A stretch of DNA of 64,000 nucleotides from an uncultured Thermomicrobiaceae bacterium (GTDB lineage: Bacteria > Chloroflexota > Chloroflexia > Thermomicrobiales > Thermomicrobiaceae), in NCBI GenBank assembly GCA_938082375.1, contig CALKCJ010000020.1, positions 161,080 to 225,079 of the forward strand. The letters are read 5' to 3'. The notes beneath the pieces are model-generated. The model had not been told where the DNA came from. It saw only the letters and a list, made by a program, of their open reading frames with translations, and made no database searches. Shown here in pieces: positions 25,392 to 36,146 of this stretch. The position numbers and the translations under genes are program-made. Position 1 is the first letter of the stretch, and every line of letters begins with the position of its first letter.

Positions 25392-25421
25392 TTGACTCGC
25401 GGCGCGACGCTCTGCTAGAGT
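25392..25421 (+). promoter_or_regulatory. Candidate promoter of rpsP-khpA-rimM
   Basis: TTGACT (25392-25397), an 18-nt spacer and TAGAGT (25416-25421) lie about 120 bp before rpsP, in a 293-bp gap with no other recognisable content. Confidence 0.5.
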
Positions 25422-25539
25422 TCAGAGGTGCGGGCGCTCCCGCCAGTGTGGCGTAAACTCCTTTCCAGAGGGGCGCCTCGTTTCGCGCCTATCGAACGCG
25501 GCCTCGTGGCGGATGTGAGAGGGTTGGAGTTGAGCGACG

Positions 25540-25878
25540 ATGATCAAGTTGCGACTGCGGCGCATGGGGAGGAAGAGACAGGCACACTACCGCATTGTGG
25601 CGGCAGAAGCAACGTGGCCGCGGGATGGTCGGTTCATCGAGGCAGTGGGGTACTACAACCCGCGTACCGAGCCGGCCACGGTCGAGGTCAACGCTGAGCG
25701 GGCGCGCTACTGGCTGGAGCGCGGTGCCCAGCCGACCGAAACTGTGCGGTCGCTCCTCGTGAAGGCTGGCGTGCTGCCTGGTCGCCAACCGGAGACGCCG
25801 GAGAAGGCAGCATCTGCACGGAAGCCCTCGGGTTCTGGTGGGCCGGCGGCTTCCGAGGCCGCCGAGTACGCGCTCTAG
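25540..25878 (+). CDS. rpsP: 30S ribosomal protein bS16
   Basis: 112 residues. The bS16 core is [20 protein letters not shown], then [15 protein letters not shown] and [27 protein letters not shown]. After residue 85 an Ala/Pro/Ser-rich tail of about 25 residues follows, a common extension. It is the first gene of rpsP-khpA-rimM, the classic 30S-assembly cluster. Confidence 0.97.
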   Translation: MIKLRLRRMGRKRQAHYRIVAAEATWPRDGRFIEAVGYYNPRTEPATVEVNAERARYWLERGAQPTETVRSLLVKAGVLPGRQPETPEKAASARKPSGSGGPAASEAAEYAL

Positions 25879-25893
25879 TCCAGGTGGCGGTCT

Positions 25894-26250
25894 ATGTCAG
25901 GGACAGGCTCCGCCCGGCCGTACGAGCGGCGCCCCAGCCGCCCACCCGGCCGCGGGAGTGATCCACAGCGGGCGGTAAGCGAGCTGAGCAGTCTGATTCG
26001 GTACCTGGCGAGCCAGCTGGTGGAGCGGCCCGACGCGGTTCAGGTCCGCTCGCGTCGCCGCGGCCGCGCGGTGATCATTCGTCTTTCGGTCGCTCCTGAC
26101 CAGCTTGGGAAAGTGATCGGCCGTGAGGGCCGCATCGCCAAAGCGATGCGTACGCTGCTGAGTATTGCAGCCATTCGCCACGGGGTTCATGCCAGCCTGA
26201 CTATCGATGACCAAATCGAGCCAGAGCAGCCGCGTGCGCCCGAACCCTGA
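25894..26250 (+). CDS. khpA: KH-domain RNA-binding protein KhpA (YlqC family)
   Basis: 118 residues. A basic Pro/Arg-rich N-terminus of about 30 residues precedes a single KH domain. The domain contains LIRYLASQLVERPDAVQV, a strand VIIRLSVAPDQLGKVIGREGRIAKAMRTLLS with the GxxG loop (GREG), and an acidic end. KhpA binds RNA, often with KhpB/Jag, and influences cell division and small-RNA function. It lies between rpsP and rimM, its usual position, and overlaps rimM by 44 bp. Confidence 0.92.
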   Translation: MSGTGSARPYERRPSRPPGRGSDPQRAVSELSSLIRYLASQLVERPDAVQVRSRRRGRAVIIRLSVAPDQLGKVIGREGRIAKAMRTLLSIAAIRHGVHASLTIDDQIEPEQPRAPEP

Positions 26251-26764
26251 GAACCAGCCGACCCAGCTCTCGATTGGCCGAATCGTTGGAGCCTCGGGCC
26301 TGCGGGGCGAGGTGCGCTTGCGGATATGGACGCACTTTCCCGAGCGAATTCCTCGGCTGCGGTATGTCTATCTGGAGAGTGAGACCACTCCCCGCCGTCT
26401 GATCAGTGCTCGGGTGCAGGGCGAGATCGCGGTGCTGCGTCTCGAGGGGATTGAAACACGTGAGCAGGCCGAGAGCCTCCGCGGTCGAGTGGTGCGTATC
26501 GACCTGGAGCAGGCGGCCCCGCTGGCCGAGGACGAGTACTACCACTTCCAGCTTCTCGGCCTGACGGTGGTCGACGAGAGCGGGCAACCGCTTGGGGAGC
26601 TGGTCGAGATCATCGAGACCGGGGCGAACGATGTGTATGTCGTTCGTGGGGAGCGTGGCGAGATCTTGTTACCTGCGCTCCGCTCGGTCATCCTCGAGGT
26701 CGACCTCGAGCGAGGCGTGATGGTCGTGCGACTGCCTCTGTACTATGAAGAGACCGAGCCTTAA
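26207..26764 (+). CDS. rimM: Ribosome maturation factor RimM
   Basis: 185 residues. The N-terminal barrel begins LSIGRIVGASGLRGEVRLRIWTHFPERI. The PRC-barrel half contains DEYYHFQLLGLTVVDESGQPLGELVEIIETGANDVYVVRG and ends EILLPALRSVILEVDLERGVMVV. RimM binds uS19 and helps mature the 30S head. The start could be ATG 26207 inside khpA or GTG 26234; neither has a strong ribosome site. TrmD and rplS usually follow rimM; trmD is absent here and rplS sits alone at 41.5 kb. Its stop and the convergent hisIE stop share the palindrome TTAA. Confidence 0.93.
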   Translation: MTKSSQSSRVRPNPENQPTQLSIGRIVGASGLRGEVRLRIWTHFPERIPRLRYVYLESETTPRRLISARVQGEIAVLRLEGIETREQAESLRGRVVRIDLEQAAPLAEDEYYHFQLLGLTVVDESGQPLGELVEIIETGANDVYVVRGERGEILLPALRSVILEVDLERGVMVVRLPLYYEETEP

Positions 26765-27426
26765 TCTGGCTGTGCCCGGCCCCGTCGCTCGCGCAGCACC
26801 GCCCAGACGCGTTCCCGTTCGACGCCAGCGGCTTCGAGCAGCACCAGGAGATGGTAGAGCAGGTCGGCCGCCTCGTTCGCCAGCGCGTATGCATCGGCGT
26901 TCTTCGCTGCGACGATGACCTCGGCTGACTCTTCGCCGATCTTCTTCGCGATCTTGTCGATACCCTCGCGGAACAGGTAACTGGTGTATGAGTCGGCATG
27001 GGGCTCGCGCCGCCGCTGAGCGATGACTCGCGCGACGTCCTCGATTACCTGTACCGTCGACGGCTGAGAAGCCGGGCCACAGGCGAGCGGCGGCGTGTCG
27101 AAACAGCTCTCCCGACCCAGATGGCAGGTGGGCCCATGCGGGCGCACCAGGAGGAGCAGCGTATCGCCGTCGCAGTCGGGTCGTAGCTCGACCAGCTCCA
27201 ACTTGTGGCCAGAGGTTTCGCCTTTCATCCAGAGGCGCTGACGGCTGCGACTCCAGAAGTGCACCCAGCCCGTTTCCAGCGTCTTCCGAATCGCCTCTGC
27301 GTTGACGTAACCCAGCATGCGAACCTGGCCGGTGGCCGCGTCCTGCACGATGGCCGGAGCCAGACCTCGCTCATCAAACCGGATGGTGGCTACGGCCTCT
27401 TCGACCTTGCGCGTCATCGGGTACAC
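26761..27426 (-). CDS. hisIE: Bifunctional phosphoribosyl-AMP cyclohydrolase / phosphoribosyl-ATP pyrophosphatase
   Basis: 221 residues with two histidine-pathway domains. The HisI half has VQDAATGQVRMLGYVNAEAIRKTLETGWVHFWSRSR, LWMKGETSGH, and metal ligands in DCDGDTLLLLVRPHGPTCHLGRESCF. The HisE half has SYTSYLFREGIDKIAKKIGEESAEVIVAAKN and NEAADLLYHLLVLLEAAGV. It catalyses steps 2 and 3 of histidine synthesis. It is the last gene behind aroF, 5 bp after the aroF stop, in the trp super-operon. The start is GTG 27426 or, three codons later, ATG 27417. Confidence 0.93.
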   Translation of the reverse strand: MYPMTRKVEEAVATIRFDERGLAPAIVQDAATGQVRMLGYVNAEAIRKTLETGWVHFWSRSRQRLWMKGETSGHKLELVELRPDCDGDTLLLLVRPHGPTCHLGRESCFDTPPLACGPASQPSTVQVIEDVARVIAQRRREPHADSYTSYLFREGIDKIAKKIGEESAEVIVAAKNADAYALANEAADLLYHLLVLLEAAGVERERVWAVLRERRGRAQPD

Positions 27427-27431
27427 CCAAC

Positions 27432-28496
27432 CTAGTCGGCCGGTGAGAGGGCCGCCTGCGCCGCGGCTGCCTGGGGTGACGACAGTGAGCGTCCGACCGC
27501 CTGCGCGACGGCCGCCAGCCGCGGCATCACTGCGGCGAAGTTCTCGAACGTCAGGGATTGGGCACCGTCGGACAGCGCGTGGTCGGGGTTGGGATGCACT
27601 TCGACGATCAACCCGTCGGCCCCGGCGGCGATCGCGGCGAGCATCATCGAAGGAACCAGATACCAGCGCCCGGTGCCGTGGCTGGGATCGACGATGATCG
27701 GCAGGTGGCTCAACCGCTTGACGACAGGCACAGCTGCGAGGTCGAGCGTATTGCGCGTGAAGGTCTCGAATGTCCGAATGCCGCGCTCACAGAGGATGAC
27801 CTGGTCGTTGCCCTGGGCCATCACGTACTCGGCGGCGAGCAGCCACTCTTCGATCTGCACCGACATGCCGCGCTTAAGCAGCACTGGCTTGTTCGCTTTG
27901 CCCACCGCCTCCAGTAAGAGGTAGTTTTGGCAATTACGGGCGCCCACCTGGAGGACATCGGCGTACTCAGCCACGAGGTCGACGTCTTGCGGGCTGAGCA
28001 CTTCGGTGACGATCGGCAACCCGGTCTCCTCGCGTGCCCGAGCCAGGTACTTCAGGCCCGTCTCGCCCAAGCCGCGGAACTCGTAGGGAGAGGTACGGGG
28101 CTTGTACGCACCACCGCGCAAGAGCCGCGCGCCGGCAGCCTTGACCGCCCGTGCCGTCTGGATGATCTGCTCCTCGCTCTCCACCGAGCAGGGGCCGGCA
28201 ATGACGGCGATCTCGTGGCCGCCGATAGCCACGTCGCGCACACGGACGACGGTATCGACCGGGTGAAAGTCGCGGCTGACCAGCTTGTACCGCTTGGTGA
28301 TGCGGACGACCTCCTCGACACCAGGGAGGAGTTCCAGTGCCTCCTTGAGGGTATCCGGTAGCGGCGCGCCCAGCACGCCAACGATCGAGCGCTCCGCGCC
28401 GACGACAATCTTGGTGCCGAAGCCGAATTCGGCGACGCGCTTGACGACGGCCTCGATTTGCTCCTGCGTCGCGGTGGGCTCCATGACGACGATCAT
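27432..28496 (-). CDS. aroF: 3-deoxy-7-phosphoheptulonate (DAHP) synthase, class I-beta
   Basis: 354 residues. DAHP synthase joins PEP and erythrose 4-phosphate, the first committed step to all aromatic amino acids. An N-terminal ferredoxin-like regulatory domain of about 65 residues ([20 protein letters not shown]) precedes the barrel. The barrel contains [68 protein letters not shown] and [13 protein letters not shown]. This layout matches the Thermotoga-type enzyme, where the extra domain gives feedback inhibition by aromatic amino acids. AAGGAGG precedes the ATG. Confidence 0.95.
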   Translation of the reverse strand: MIVVMEPTATQEQIEAVVKRVAEFGFGTKIVVGAERSIVGVLGAPLPDTLKEALELLPGVEEVVRITKRYKLVSRDFHPVDTVVRVRDVAIGGHEIAVIAGPCSVESEEQIIQTARAVKAAGARLLRGGAYKPRTSPYEFRGLGETGLKYLARAREETGLPIVTEVLSPQDVDLVAEYADVLQVGARNCQNYLLLEAVGKANKPVLLKRGMSVQIEEWLLAAEYVMAQGNDQVILCERGIRTFETFTRNTLDLAAVPVVKRLSHLPIIVDPSHGTGRWYLVPSMMLAAIAAGADGLIVEVHPNPDHALSDGAQSLTFENFAAVMPRLAAVAQAVGRSLSSPQAAAAQAALSPAD

Positions 28497-28529
28497 CGAA
28501 ACCTCCTTCCCTGGCCAGTCACGGCGGCG

Positions 28530-28910
28530 CTACCCCAACGAATGTTCGAAGGCCCATTCTGGGCGCAGCTCACGAGCCCTGCGCAGGTAGACGTGCTTGA
28601 TTTCGCACGCTGGTTTCTCGGTATTGACATGCATCAACACCCGAATTACCCCTCGGAGCGCGCCAGGTACGTCCATCTCGTGCGCACAGAGGAGTGGCAC
28701 GTGTACCCAGCCGAGCTGGCGAGCAGCCACTGCCGGGAATGTCGCGGTGAGATCCGGGGTGGTGGTGAAGATGATGCTGGCCACATCGTCAGGCTGTATC
28801 CCATTGGCTTCGACCAGTGCCGTAAGGAGTTCCCGCGTTGCTTCCAGCATGTCCACCGCGTCGTTCCGCTCCACTGTCGTCGCCCCGCGGATGCCCCGGC
28901 ACCAGCCCAT
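28530..28910 (-). CDS. aroH: Chorismate mutase, AroH type
   Basis: 126 residues, the normal AroH size. It turns chorismate to prephenate, the branch towards phenylalanine and tyrosine. Motifs are [65 protein letters not shown] and [10 protein letters not shown]. The ORF track starts 8 codons further upstream, but GGGAGGGG lies just before ATG 28910. It follows trpA by 24 bp and precedes aroF in the same operon, although mutase activity competes with tryptophan synthesis. Confidence 0.93.
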   Translation of the reverse strand: MGWCRGIRGATTVERNDAVDMLEATRELLTALVEANGIQPDDVASIIFTTTPDLTATFPAVAARQLGWVHVPLLCAHEMDVPGALRGVIRVLMHVNTEKPACEIKHVYLRRARELRPEWAFEHSLG

Positions 28911-28934
28911 GCCCTTCCCCTCCCAGTGATGCAT

Positions 28935-29759
28935 TCAGCCTGTGCTCGACGTCAGCGGCGAGCGCAGCCACTCAATGAACGATCGCGCAGCCGCGGCCTG
29001 CCGATCGGACGCGGCCTGGCCGATCCGGTCGATCAGCGCACTACCGACGACCACAGCATCGGCCAGCGCGGCCGCCTCCCGCACGTGCTCCGGCCGGGCA
29101 ATGCCGAACCCGAGCGCCAGCGGCAGGCCGAGGTGGCGACGCACCCGGGCGAGAAACGGGCCGACGCCCTCGTCGAGCCGCTCGCGCGCCCCAGTCACGC
29201 CAGTCAGGGACACGCAGTAAACGAAGCCGCTCGCTTGGCGGGCAACCTCCTCAAGATGGGCATCGGTGCTCGTCGGCGCCACCATGAAGATCAGGTCGCG
29301 CCCGAACTGGCGGCACAGGTCAGCCAGCTCACCGCTCTCGACTGGTGGTAAGTCGGGGACGATCAGCCCGTCCACGCCAATCTCAGCGCACATTGAAACG
29401 AACCGCTCCAGGCCGAACTGGAGCAGTGGGTTGAAGTATCCCATGAAGACGAGTGGCACGTCAACGCCCGCGCCTCGCAGCTCGGCGGCCGTCTCCAAGC
29501 AGAAGCGAACCGTCACTCCATTGGCGAGTGCTAGCTGGCTTGACCGCTGGATTGTCGCGCCGTCGGCCAGCGGGTCGGAGAACGGGATACCAAGCTCGAT
29601 TGCGGCGGCCCCACCCTCGACCAGCGCGGGCACGATCTGGAGCGTACTCTCACGCGCTGGGAACCCCACAGTTAGGTACGGGATGATTCCGATTTCCCTC
29701 CGGCTTCGCAGCCGTTCGAACGTCTCCGCGAGGCGGCTCACTGGTATCGCGCGGCTCAT
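28935..29759 (-). CDS. trpA: Tryptophan synthase alpha chain
   Basis: 274 residues. TrpA splits indole-3-glycerol phosphate to indole, which passes through a tunnel to TrpB. The catalytic glutamate lies in [27 protein letters not shown]. The aspartate lies in [29 protein letters not shown] and [28 protein letters not shown] complete the phosphate-binding region. The start overlaps the trpB stop as ATGA. Confidence 0.96.
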   Translation of the reverse strand: MSRAIPVSRLAETFERLRSRREIGIIPYLTVGFPARESTLQIVPALVEGGAAAIELGIPFSDPLADGATIQRSSQLALANGVTVRFCLETAAELRGAGVDVPLVFMGYFNPLLQFGLERFVSMCAEIGVDGLIVPDLPPVESGELADLCRQFGRDLIFMVAPTSTDAHLEEVARQASGFVYCVSLTGVTGARERLDEGVGPFLARVRRHLGLPLALGFGIARPEHVREAAALADAVVVGSALIDRIGQAASDRQAAAARSFIEWLRSPLTSSTG

Positions 29760-30976
29760 AGCCTCACCCCCACTGCCTGCGCAACCGTATGCATATCCTT
29801 GTCGCCACGGCCCGAAAGGTTGACCACGATGATCTCATCCGGGCGACGCTGGGCCGCCAGCCGGACTGCCAGCGCGATTGCATGGGCTGGCTCCAGAGCC
29901 GGAATAATGCCTTCAGTGCGGCAGAGGAGTTGGAACGCTTCGAGCGCCTCGCGATCGGTAATCGGGTGATACGTTGCCCGGCCGGTTTCCTTCAGGTAAC
30001 TGTGCTCGGGGCCCACGCCGGGGTAGTCGAGCCCGGCGGAAATGCTGTGCGCCTCGAGGATCTGTCCGTCCTCGTCCTGCAACACATACGAGCGCGACCC
30101 GTGCAGCACGCCGACGCGCCCGGCGGTCAGCGTGGCAGCATGCCGCCCGCTCTCGATCCCCTCACCGGCAGCCTCCGCACCGTGCAGCTCGACCTTGTCG
30201 TCTTCCAGGAAAGGGTGGAAGATCCCCATCGCGTTGGAGCCGCCACCGACGCAGGCCACGATCGCGTCCGGCAACCGGCCGCAGAGATCGAGCACCTGTT
30301 GCCGCGTCTCTCGCCCGATCACGGACTGGAAATCGCGCACCATCATCGGGTATGGGTGCATGCCAGCGACTGAGCCGATGAGGTAGTACGTGGTGCGGAC
30401 GTTGGTCACCCAGTCGCGGATCGCCTCGTTCATGGCGTCCTTGAGCGTGCGGCTACCGGAGGTGACTGGCCGCACCTCAGCGCCTAAGAGCTTCATCCGA
30501 AAGACGTTGAGCGCCTGGCGCTGGATGTCAAGCTCGCCCATGTAGACCACACACTCGAGGCCGAGCATCGCGCAGACGGTGGCGGTCGCGACCCCGTGCT
30601 GGCCCGCCCCGGTCTCGGCGATCACCCGTGGCTTCCCCATCCGCTGAGCCAGGAGACCCTGGCCGATAGCGTTATTGATCTTGTGCGCGCCGGTGTGGGC
30701 GAGGTCTTCCCGCTTCAGCAAGATCTGCGCGCCGCCGACTTCCCGGCTCAGCTTGGCTGCGTGGTAGAGCGGTGTCGGCCGGCCGACGTAGTGCCGCAGG
30801 AGCCGCTCGAACTCGGCCTGGAAGGCCGGGTCCTGGCGAGCTTCCTGGTAGGCGTCGATCAGCTCTTCGATGGCAGGCAGCAAGGTCACGGGCGCGTAGA
30901 TGCCGCCGAACTGCCCGAAGCGCCCGCGCTCGTCCGGCAACGGGGAGATGCGTCGGGGGCTCATTCCGAGGGTCAT
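29756..30976 (-). CDS. trpB: Tryptophan synthase beta chain
   Basis: 406 residues. TrpB joins indole and serine with pyridoxal phosphate. [20 protein letters not shown] opens the fold. The PLP lysine lies in [19 protein letters not shown]. The phosphate cup is in [40 protein letters not shown] and [12 protein letters not shown] follow. AGGAGG lies 3 nt before the ATG, which overlaps the trpF stop. Confidence 0.97.
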   Translation of the reverse strand: MTLGMSPRRISPLPDERGRFGQFGGIYAPVTLLPAIEELIDAYQEARQDPAFQAEFERLLRHYVGRPTPLYHAAKLSREVGGAQILLKREDLAHTGAHKINNAIGQGLLAQRMGKPRVIAETGAGQHGVATATVCAMLGLECVVYMGELDIQRQALNVFRMKLLGAEVRPVTSGSRTLKDAMNEAIRDWVTNVRTTYYLIGSVAGMHPYPMMVRDFQSVIGRETRQQVLDLCGRLPDAIVACVGGGSNAMGIFHPFLEDDKVELHGAEAAGEGIESGRHAATLTAGRVGVLHGSRSYVLQDEDGQILEAHSISAGLDYPGVGPEHSYLKETGRATYHPITDREALEAFQLLCRTEGIIPALEPAHAIALAVRLAAQRRPDEIIVVNLSGRGDKDMHTVAQAVGVRL

Positions 30977-31695
30977 AGCTCCTCCTTCCAGGCGCTCATC
31001 CGCTGGCGCTCGAGCGGCCAGCTCGGCCCCTCGCGGTTCAACGACGCGAACGCTGCACGCGCTGACTCGACGAAGACGCGCATCTTGATGGGATCCTTCC
31101 GCCCATCGCTCTCGATGCCGCTGGAGACATCCACCCCGACCGGCCGCGCCACCTCGATCGCTCGCACAACGTTGCCTGGATGTAACCCCCCGGCCAGGAT
31201 GACCGGGAACTCAGTTGCCAGCTCCCTGGCGAGCTCCCAGTCCGCCAAGGTGCCGGTACCGCCGTAGTGCCCAGGCACGTGCGCATCGACCACCAGCGCA
31301 CGTGGTGGGCGCGGCCGCTCGAAATAGGTCCTTACGAGGGCGCAGACCTGGGCTCGGCTGGTGCCGGGGCCGAGGCGGAGGGAGCGGAGCACCGGACGAT
31401 CCAGCCCATCGAGATAGGCGGCCGGCTCGTCGCCGCACAGCTGGATCAGGTCCAGTGGTACCGCCTCGGCCAGCCGGAGCACTTCTGTCGCTGGCACATT
31501 GACGAAGAGGCCGACGACCAGGGGCCGGGCCGGTAGCCCATCCAATGACTGCACGATGGCGCGGGCAATGGAAAGCGTTACCTGGCGCTTGCTCGGCGCG
31601 AACACGAGGCCAATTAGATCGGCACCGGCCGCAGCGGCCGCACGTGCGTCCGCCGGTGTGCGGATCCCGCACAGCTTGATAATGCCCCGCGTCAT
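30973..31695 (-). CDS. trpF: Phosphoribosylanthranilate isomerase
   Basis: 240 residues, a barrel that isomerises PRA to CdRP. The N-terminus [33 protein letters not shown] carries the catalytic cysteine. LIQLCGDEP and the second acid in [23 protein letters not shown], then [13 protein letters not shown] and [16 protein letters not shown], are standard. It is coupled to trpC and trpB by 4-bp overlaps. Confidence 0.95.
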   Translation of the reverse strand: MTRGIIKLCGIRTPADARAAAAAGADLIGLVFAPSKRQVTLSIARAIVQSLDGLPARPLVVGLFVNVPATEVLRLAEAVPLDLIQLCGDEPAAYLDGLDRPVLRSLRLGPGTSRAQVCALVRTYFERPRPPRALVVDAHVPGHYGGTGTLADWELARELATEFPVILAGGLHPGNVVRAIEVARPVGVDVSSGIESDGRKDPIKMRVFVESARAAFASLNREGPSWPLERQRMSAWKEEL

Positions 31696-32495
31696 CGGCA
31701 GAGTGCCTCCACCGCAGCGCGCCGGTTCGGCGCACTCATCAGCGTCTCGCCCACCAGCACCGCGTGCACCCCAGCGGCTGCCAGCCGCTCGACATCGGAG
31801 GGGCCGTGGACGCCGCTCTCGGCGACGATCACCCGGTCACTGGGGATCAACGACGCCAGCCGCTCGCTCACTGCCAGATCGACGGCGAAGGTGCGGAGGT
31901 CGCGGTTGTTGATCCCGACTACCAGCGCGCCTGCCTCGAGCGCTTGTTCCAGCTCGCGCTCGTCGTGCACCTCGACCAGTGCCTCCAGGCCGTAGCTGTG
32001 CACCGCCGCCAGGAGCTCTCGAAGTGCGCGCGGCGTAAGCGCCGCAACGATGAGCAGTACCGCGTCAGCGCCATAGACGCGTGCCTCGGCCACCTGGTAG
32101 GGGTCGACGACGAAGTCCTTGCGCAGCACCGGCCGCGGCGGCTGCGCCGCGTGGGCGAGCTGGCTCACCGCCTCCAAATCGGCGAGCGAGCCCTGGAAGA
32201 ACGGCTCGTCGGTTAGCACCGAGATCGCCGCTGCGCCACCGGCCAGATACTCGCTCGCCACCACCTCGGCGGCGACGCCGGGCGCGATCGGCCCCTTTGA
32301 AGGCGAGGCACGCTTCACCTCAGCGATCAGCCGGACTCGCTGGCCGCGCAGCGCCGAGGCGAAGGGGAGGGCGGGTGGTAGGGCAGAGATCGCGCGCTCC
32401 AGCCCGGCGAGTGGCCGCTCCTTCCGGCGGTGCGCCAGATCCTGGCGCGTACGCACCAGGATTCGGTCGAGAATGTTCGAGTCCGCCTGTGCCAT
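31692..32495 (-). CDS. trpC: Indole-3-glycerol phosphate synthase
   Basis: 267 residues. TrpC closes the indole ring. LIAEVKRASPSKGPIAPG carries the catalytic glutamate and lysine. AISVLTDEPFFQGSLADLEAV, LRKDFVVDPYQVAEARVYGADAVLLIVAAL, VVGINNRDLRTFAVDL and VIVAESGVHGPSDVERL follow the family. The start overlaps the trpD stop as TGATG. Confidence 0.97.
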   Translation of the reverse strand: MAQADSNILDRILVRTRQDLAHRRKERPLAGLERAISALPPALPFASALRGQRVRLIAEVKRASPSKGPIAPGVAAEVVASEYLAGGAAAISVLTDEPFFQGSLADLEAVSQLAHAAQPPRPVLRKDFVVDPYQVAEARVYGADAVLLIVAALTPRALRELLAAVHSYGLEALVEVHDERELEQALEAGALVVGINNRDLRTFAVDLAVSERLASLIPSDRVIVAESGVHGPSDVERLAAAGVHAVLVGETLMSAPNRRAAVEALCR

Positions 32496-33541
32496 CAGAC
32501 CTGTACCTCGGACCCGACCAGACGGTTCGAGAGTTCGACTAACGCCTCGAGCCGAGCCAGAGCGGCGCCGCTGTCGATCGATCGGGCTGCCAGCGCCAGC
32601 CCCTCGCCCAGAGAGCCGGCCGCATCGGCCGCGTAGAGTGCAGCGCCCGCGTTGAGCAACGTGATCTCACGCGCAGGCCCTGGTTCACCCTGCAGCACCC
32701 GGCGGATGAGCACCGCGTTCTCGTCGGCAGTCCCTCCCCGCACCGCCTCGACGGGAACCGGCGTGAGTCCCAGCTCCGCCGCGTCGAGCGTGAATTGGTG
32801 GACGGTGGCCGACCCGTTGGCCCGTACCTCGTATACCCGGTTAGGGGCGCCGAGGCCGAGCTCGTCGAGGCCATCGCCGGAGTGGACCACCAGCGCGTGT
32901 TCGGCACCGAGGAGCGCCAACACCCGCGCGACGGTCTCCACCAGTTCCGGGATCGCGACGCCGACGAGCTGGTGCCGGACGCCGGCAGGGTTGGTGAGTG
33001 GACCGAGGATGTTGAACACCGTACGGATGCCAATCTCACGGCGCACCGGCGCGGCATGCCGCATGGCTGGGTGGAAGCGCGGCGCAAAGATGAACCCGAT
33101 ACCCACCTCTTGGATACAGCGAGTGACCGCCTCCGGCCCGAGATCGACTCGCACCCCGAGCGCCTCGAGCACATCAGCCGAGCCGCTGTGGCTCGACATC
33201 GCCCGGTTCCCGTGCTTGGCCACGGGCACCCCGGCACCGGCGACGACGAAGGCGGCCGCTGTCGAGATGTTGAAGGTACGCGCACCGTCCCCACCGGTCC
33301 CACAGGTATCCACGGGGGGGTGGGAAAGAGAGAGCGTGACCGGCACCGCGTGGCGGCGCATCGTCTGAGCGAAGCCGGCTACTTCCTCTTCGTGCTCTCC
33401 GCGCAGCCGCAGAGCCGTCACCAGCGCAGCGATCTGAGCCGGCGTCGCCTCGCCGGTCATGATCGCCTCCATCGCCGCGGCGGCTTCTTGCCGACTCAGC
33501 ACTTCACGAGCAGCGATTTTCCGGATCGCGTCAACGATCAT
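32495..33541 (-). CDS. trpD: Anthranilate phosphoribosyltransferase
   Basis: 348 residues. TrpD adds PRPP to anthranilate. The PRPP loop is [91 protein letters not shown] and DGLDELGL are also typical. It begins by overlapping the trpG stop (ATGA). Confidence 0.97.
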   Translation of the reverse strand: MIVDAIRKIAAREVLSRQEAAAAMEAIMTGEATPAQIAALVTALRLRGEHEEEVAGFAQTMRRHAVPVTLSLSHPPVDTCGTGGDGARTFNISTAAAFVVAGAGVPVAKHGNRAMSSHSGSADVLEALGVRVDLGPEAVTRCIQEVGIGFIFAPRFHPAMRHAAPVRREIGIRTVFNILGPLTNPAGVRHQLVGVAIPELVETVARVLALLGAEHALVVHSGDGLDELGLGAPNRVYEVRANGSATVHQFTLDAAELGLTPVPVEAVRGGTADENAVLIRRVLQGEPGPAREITLLNAGAALYAADAAGSLGEGLALAARSIDSGAALARLEALVELSNRLVGSEVQV

Positions 33542-34161
33542 TCCTCACCTCCCAGAGCGACCAGGATCGGCGACTGCCCGGCGCGACGGCGGGCCTCGAC
33601 GATCTCGAGAAAGTTCGCTAGGAGCTCCTTCCCGACCTCAGTGAGGATCGACTCGGGGTGGAACTGCACGCCTTCGACGAGCAAAGAGCGGTGGCGGAGG
33701 CCCATGATCAGCCCGTCCTCGCTGCGAGCGCTGACCACCAGCGGCTCGGGCAGGCTTGCCTCCTCCGCGATCAACGAGTGATAGCGCGTCGCACTGAACG
33801 GGCAGGGCAGCCCGGAGAAGATCCCCTGGCCGTCGTGATAGATCAGCGAGGTCTTGCCGTGCATCAAGCGCGGCGCCCGGACGACACGGCCGCCAAACGC
33901 CTCCGCGATCGCCTGGTGCCCCAAGCAGACACCGAGGATGGGCACGCTGCCGGCGAGCTCGCGGATCAGAGGAACCGACACCCCTGCCTCGCGCGGCGTG
34001 CACGGGCCCGGGGAGACGACGATACCGTCGGGCGCGAGCGCCGCAGCTTCCGCCACGGTGACGGCATCGTTACGCCGAACCAGCACGTCAGCGCCGAGTT
34101 CGGTCAGGTACTGGTAGAGGTTATAGGTAAAGGAGTCGTAGTTGTCGATCAAGAGGATCAT
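33538..34161 (-). CDS. trpG: Anthranilate synthase glutamine amidotransferase subunit
   Basis: 207 residues, a class I glutamine amidotransferase that supplies ammonia to Trp[19 protein letters not shown] begins the fold. The nucleophile is in [19 protein letters not shown]. The histidine and glutamate lie in [16 protein letters not shown]. The same subunit may also serve a PabB-like enzyme, as in organisms with a single TrpG/PabA. ATGA overlap couples it to trpE. Confidence 0.95.
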   Translation of the reverse strand: MILLIDNYDSFTYNLYQYLTELGADVLVRRNDAVTVAEAAALAPDGIVVSPGPCTPREAGVSVPLIRELAGSVPILGVCLGHQAIAEAFGGRVVRAPRLMHGKTSLIYHDGQGIFSGLPCPFSATRYHSLIAEEASLPEPLVVSARSEDGLIMGLRHRSLLVEGVQFHPESILTEVGKELLANFLEIVEARRRAGQSPILVALGGEE

Positions 34162-35798
34162 CGTGCGCCGTCCTCCCGCAGCTCTCGCTCCATCTCCTCA
34201 GCCAGCTCGATCGCTCGCACCAGCGCCCGCATCTTGTGATGACACTCCTTGTGTTCGAGTTCTGGCACACTGTCGGCGACGATGCCCGCGCCAGCCTGAA
34301 GGTACGCGGTCTGGCCGCGCATGACGATAGTCCGAAGCGTAATAGCAGTATCGAGGTTGCCGCCGAAGTCGACGTACCCCACAGCTCCGGAGTAGGGGCC
34401 ACGTTGTTCCGGCTCGAGCTCGGCGATGATCTCCATCGCGCGGATCTTCGGGGCGCCGCTGACCGTGCCGGCCGGGAAACAGGCGCGCAGCGCGTCCAAC
34501 CCCGTCAAGTCGGGACGCAACAGGCCGGTCACGTGACTCACGAGATGCATGACGTGGCTGTACCGCTCGATTTCCATTAGCTTGGGCACCCGCACGGTGC
34601 CGGGCCGGGAAACCCGGCCGATGTCGTTGCGGCCGAGGTCCACCAGCATAATGTGCTCGGCCCGCTCCTTCTCATCGTTAGCCAGCTCGCGCGCCAGCGC
34701 CTCGTCTTCCTCCTCGGTGTGACCACGCCTCCGCGTGCCGGCGATGGGGTGCATCAGGAGCCGGTCGCCGTCGAGCCGAACCAGCATCTCCGGCGACGAG
34801 CCGATCAGATGGTCGTCTCCGAGTTGAAGGAAGAACATGTATGGCGAGGGGTTAACCCGGCGCAGAGCGCGGTAGATCGAGAACGGGTGTGCTCCGGTGT
34901 GCAGTGCCTGGCGTTGGGAGAGGACGACTTGAATGACGTCACCAGCGGCGATGTACTCCTTGGCCCGGCGCACCATTGTCTCGTAGGTCGCCTGGTCGAC
35001 GTTAGGAACCAAGCGCTGGGTCACTGGCCGCTCGTCGAGTGGCTCTCGTCCGACCGATACCCGTGCCGGCTCGCTCAGGCGAGCCGCTATTCGCTCGATG
35101 CGGGCAACGGCCTCGGCGTAGGACTGCTCGAGCGGATGCCGCTCATCTAGGTGCACGTGACTAACGACCTTGATGGTTCGCTCGAGGTGGTCGAAGACCA
35201 GCATCGAGTCGACGAACATGAACAAGGCATCGGGGAAACCGAGCCGATCAACCGTGGCGACCGGCAGGCGCTCGAAGTAGCGGACGGCTTCGTAGCTCAG
35301 GTAGCCGACGGCGCCGCCGAGAAACCGCGGCAGGCCGTGCAAGGTAACCGTCTTGTACGGTTCCAGGTACTGTTGGAGCGCCACCAGGGGGTCGCCATAC
35401 TCGAACCGCCGTTCGGTGGCAGGATAGCCATAGTAATCCAGCCCACCGAAGGTGCCGGGCGATCCATTCACCTCGGCGGACTCGCGGGGGCCGTGGAAGC
35501 GAGCGATCCCCTGACCGTCGTGCAGTTCCAACGTGAGGAAGGGATCCGCACCGATAAACGAGTAACGAGCCAACCGCTCAGCGCCCTCAACGCTCTCCAG
35601 CAAGAAGGCGTGGCGACCGCGGACGACCTTGAGGAAAGCGGAGACTGGCGTTTCGAGGTCGGCTACGATCTCACGGTAGATCGGGATGAGATTCCCGTGA
35701 GCCGATAGGGCGGCCACTTCCGCGAGGCTGGGCCGATACCTGGCTGCCCGCACCTCCTGGATTCGGTGGCTCGGTCGTGCCGTGACCGCTTCGGCCAT
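34158..35798 (-). CDS. trpE: Anthranilate synthase component I
   Basis: 546 residues. TrpE converts chorismate and ammonia to anthranilate. The N-terminal part contains [23 protein letters not shown], near the usual tryptophan feedback site. The chorismate domain has [87 protein letters not shown] and [23 protein letters not shown]. The ORF track starts inside the T-box leader; ATG 35798 is preceded by AGGAG at 8 nt. First gene of the ten-gene operon. Confidence 0.96.
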   Translation of the reverse strand: MAEAVTARPSHRIQEVRAARYRPSLAEVAALSAHGNLIPIYREIVADLETPVSAFLKVVRGRHAFLLESVEGAERLARYSFIGADPFLTLELHDGQGIARFHGPRESAEVNGSPGTFGGLDYYGYPATERRFEYGDPLVALQQYLEPYKTVTLHGLPRFLGGAVGYLSYEAVRYFERLPVATVDRLGFPDALFMFVDSMLVFDHLERTIKVVSHVHLDERHPLEQSYAEAVARIERIAARLSEPARVSVGREPLDERPVTQRLVPNVDQATYETMVRRAKEYIAAGDVIQVVLSQRQALHTGAHPFSIYRALRRVNPSPYMFFLQLGDDHLIGSSPEMLVRLDGDRLLMHPIAGTRRRGHTEEEDEALARELANDEKERAEHIMLVDLGRNDIGRVSRPGTVRVPKLMEIERYSHVMHLVSHVTGLLRPDLTGLDALRACFPAGTVSGAPKIRAMEIIAELEPEQRGPYSGAVGYVDFGGNLDTAITLRTIVMRGQTAYLQAGAGIVADSVPELEHKECHHKMRALVRAIELAEEMERELREDGAR

Positions 35799-35827
35799 GC
35801 TCGACACTCCTCTCGTGAGCCGGGAGC

Positions 35828-35861
35828 AAAACAAAACCTCCGACCCAACAGGGACGGAGGT
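35828..35861 (-). terminator. T-box regulated terminator before trpE
   Basis: On the minus strand ACCTCCG and CGGAGGT form a 7-bp stem with a 12-nt loop (TCCCTGTTGGGT), followed by TTTGTTTT. The stem's left arm and loop hold the CCGTCCCT strand that pairs with the T-box in the antiterminator. This makes a clear attenuation switch. Confidence 0.82.
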
Positions 35862-36140
35862 CAACTTTGCTCCGCGGTGCCACCCTTGTTGGATGCCGCT
35901 CACGCGGACATCCCACCTCTGCGAGTACGGGATCGGGCAGGTGCCGATCCGATACCCAGCTCCCAGATAACGGTGGAGTCTCCGGCGCCGCCTACTGGCT
36001 CATCGCGTTCGGGGCGCGACTCCCGGATCCATTCCGCACCTGCGCTGGCGCCGGCTTCCCACCACCCGCCGGCTCGCTGGGCCCCGCTCGGTGCGTACTC
36101 GCTCCGTTCGTCGTCGTTCACTGTATCGCTTTGTCCTTGA
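35828..36140 (-). promoter_or_regulatory. T-box riboswitch of the trp operon (tryptophan tRNA sensing)
   Basis: The trpE leader ends in AAGGGTGGCACCGCGG (35887-35872, minus strand), a textbook T-box sequence with its TGGCA bulge. Upstream lie a Stem I-like stretch with GCGAGTACGCA and the apparent specifier TGG (36031-36029), framed as GGAA-TGG-A just as ACC is framed in the thrS leader. TGG is the only tryptophan codon. The leader should therefore sense uncharged tRNA-Trp and relieve the terminator at 35828-35861. The 5' boundary is set from the promoter and is approximate. Confidence 0.88.
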
Positions 36141-36146
36141 GTTGAT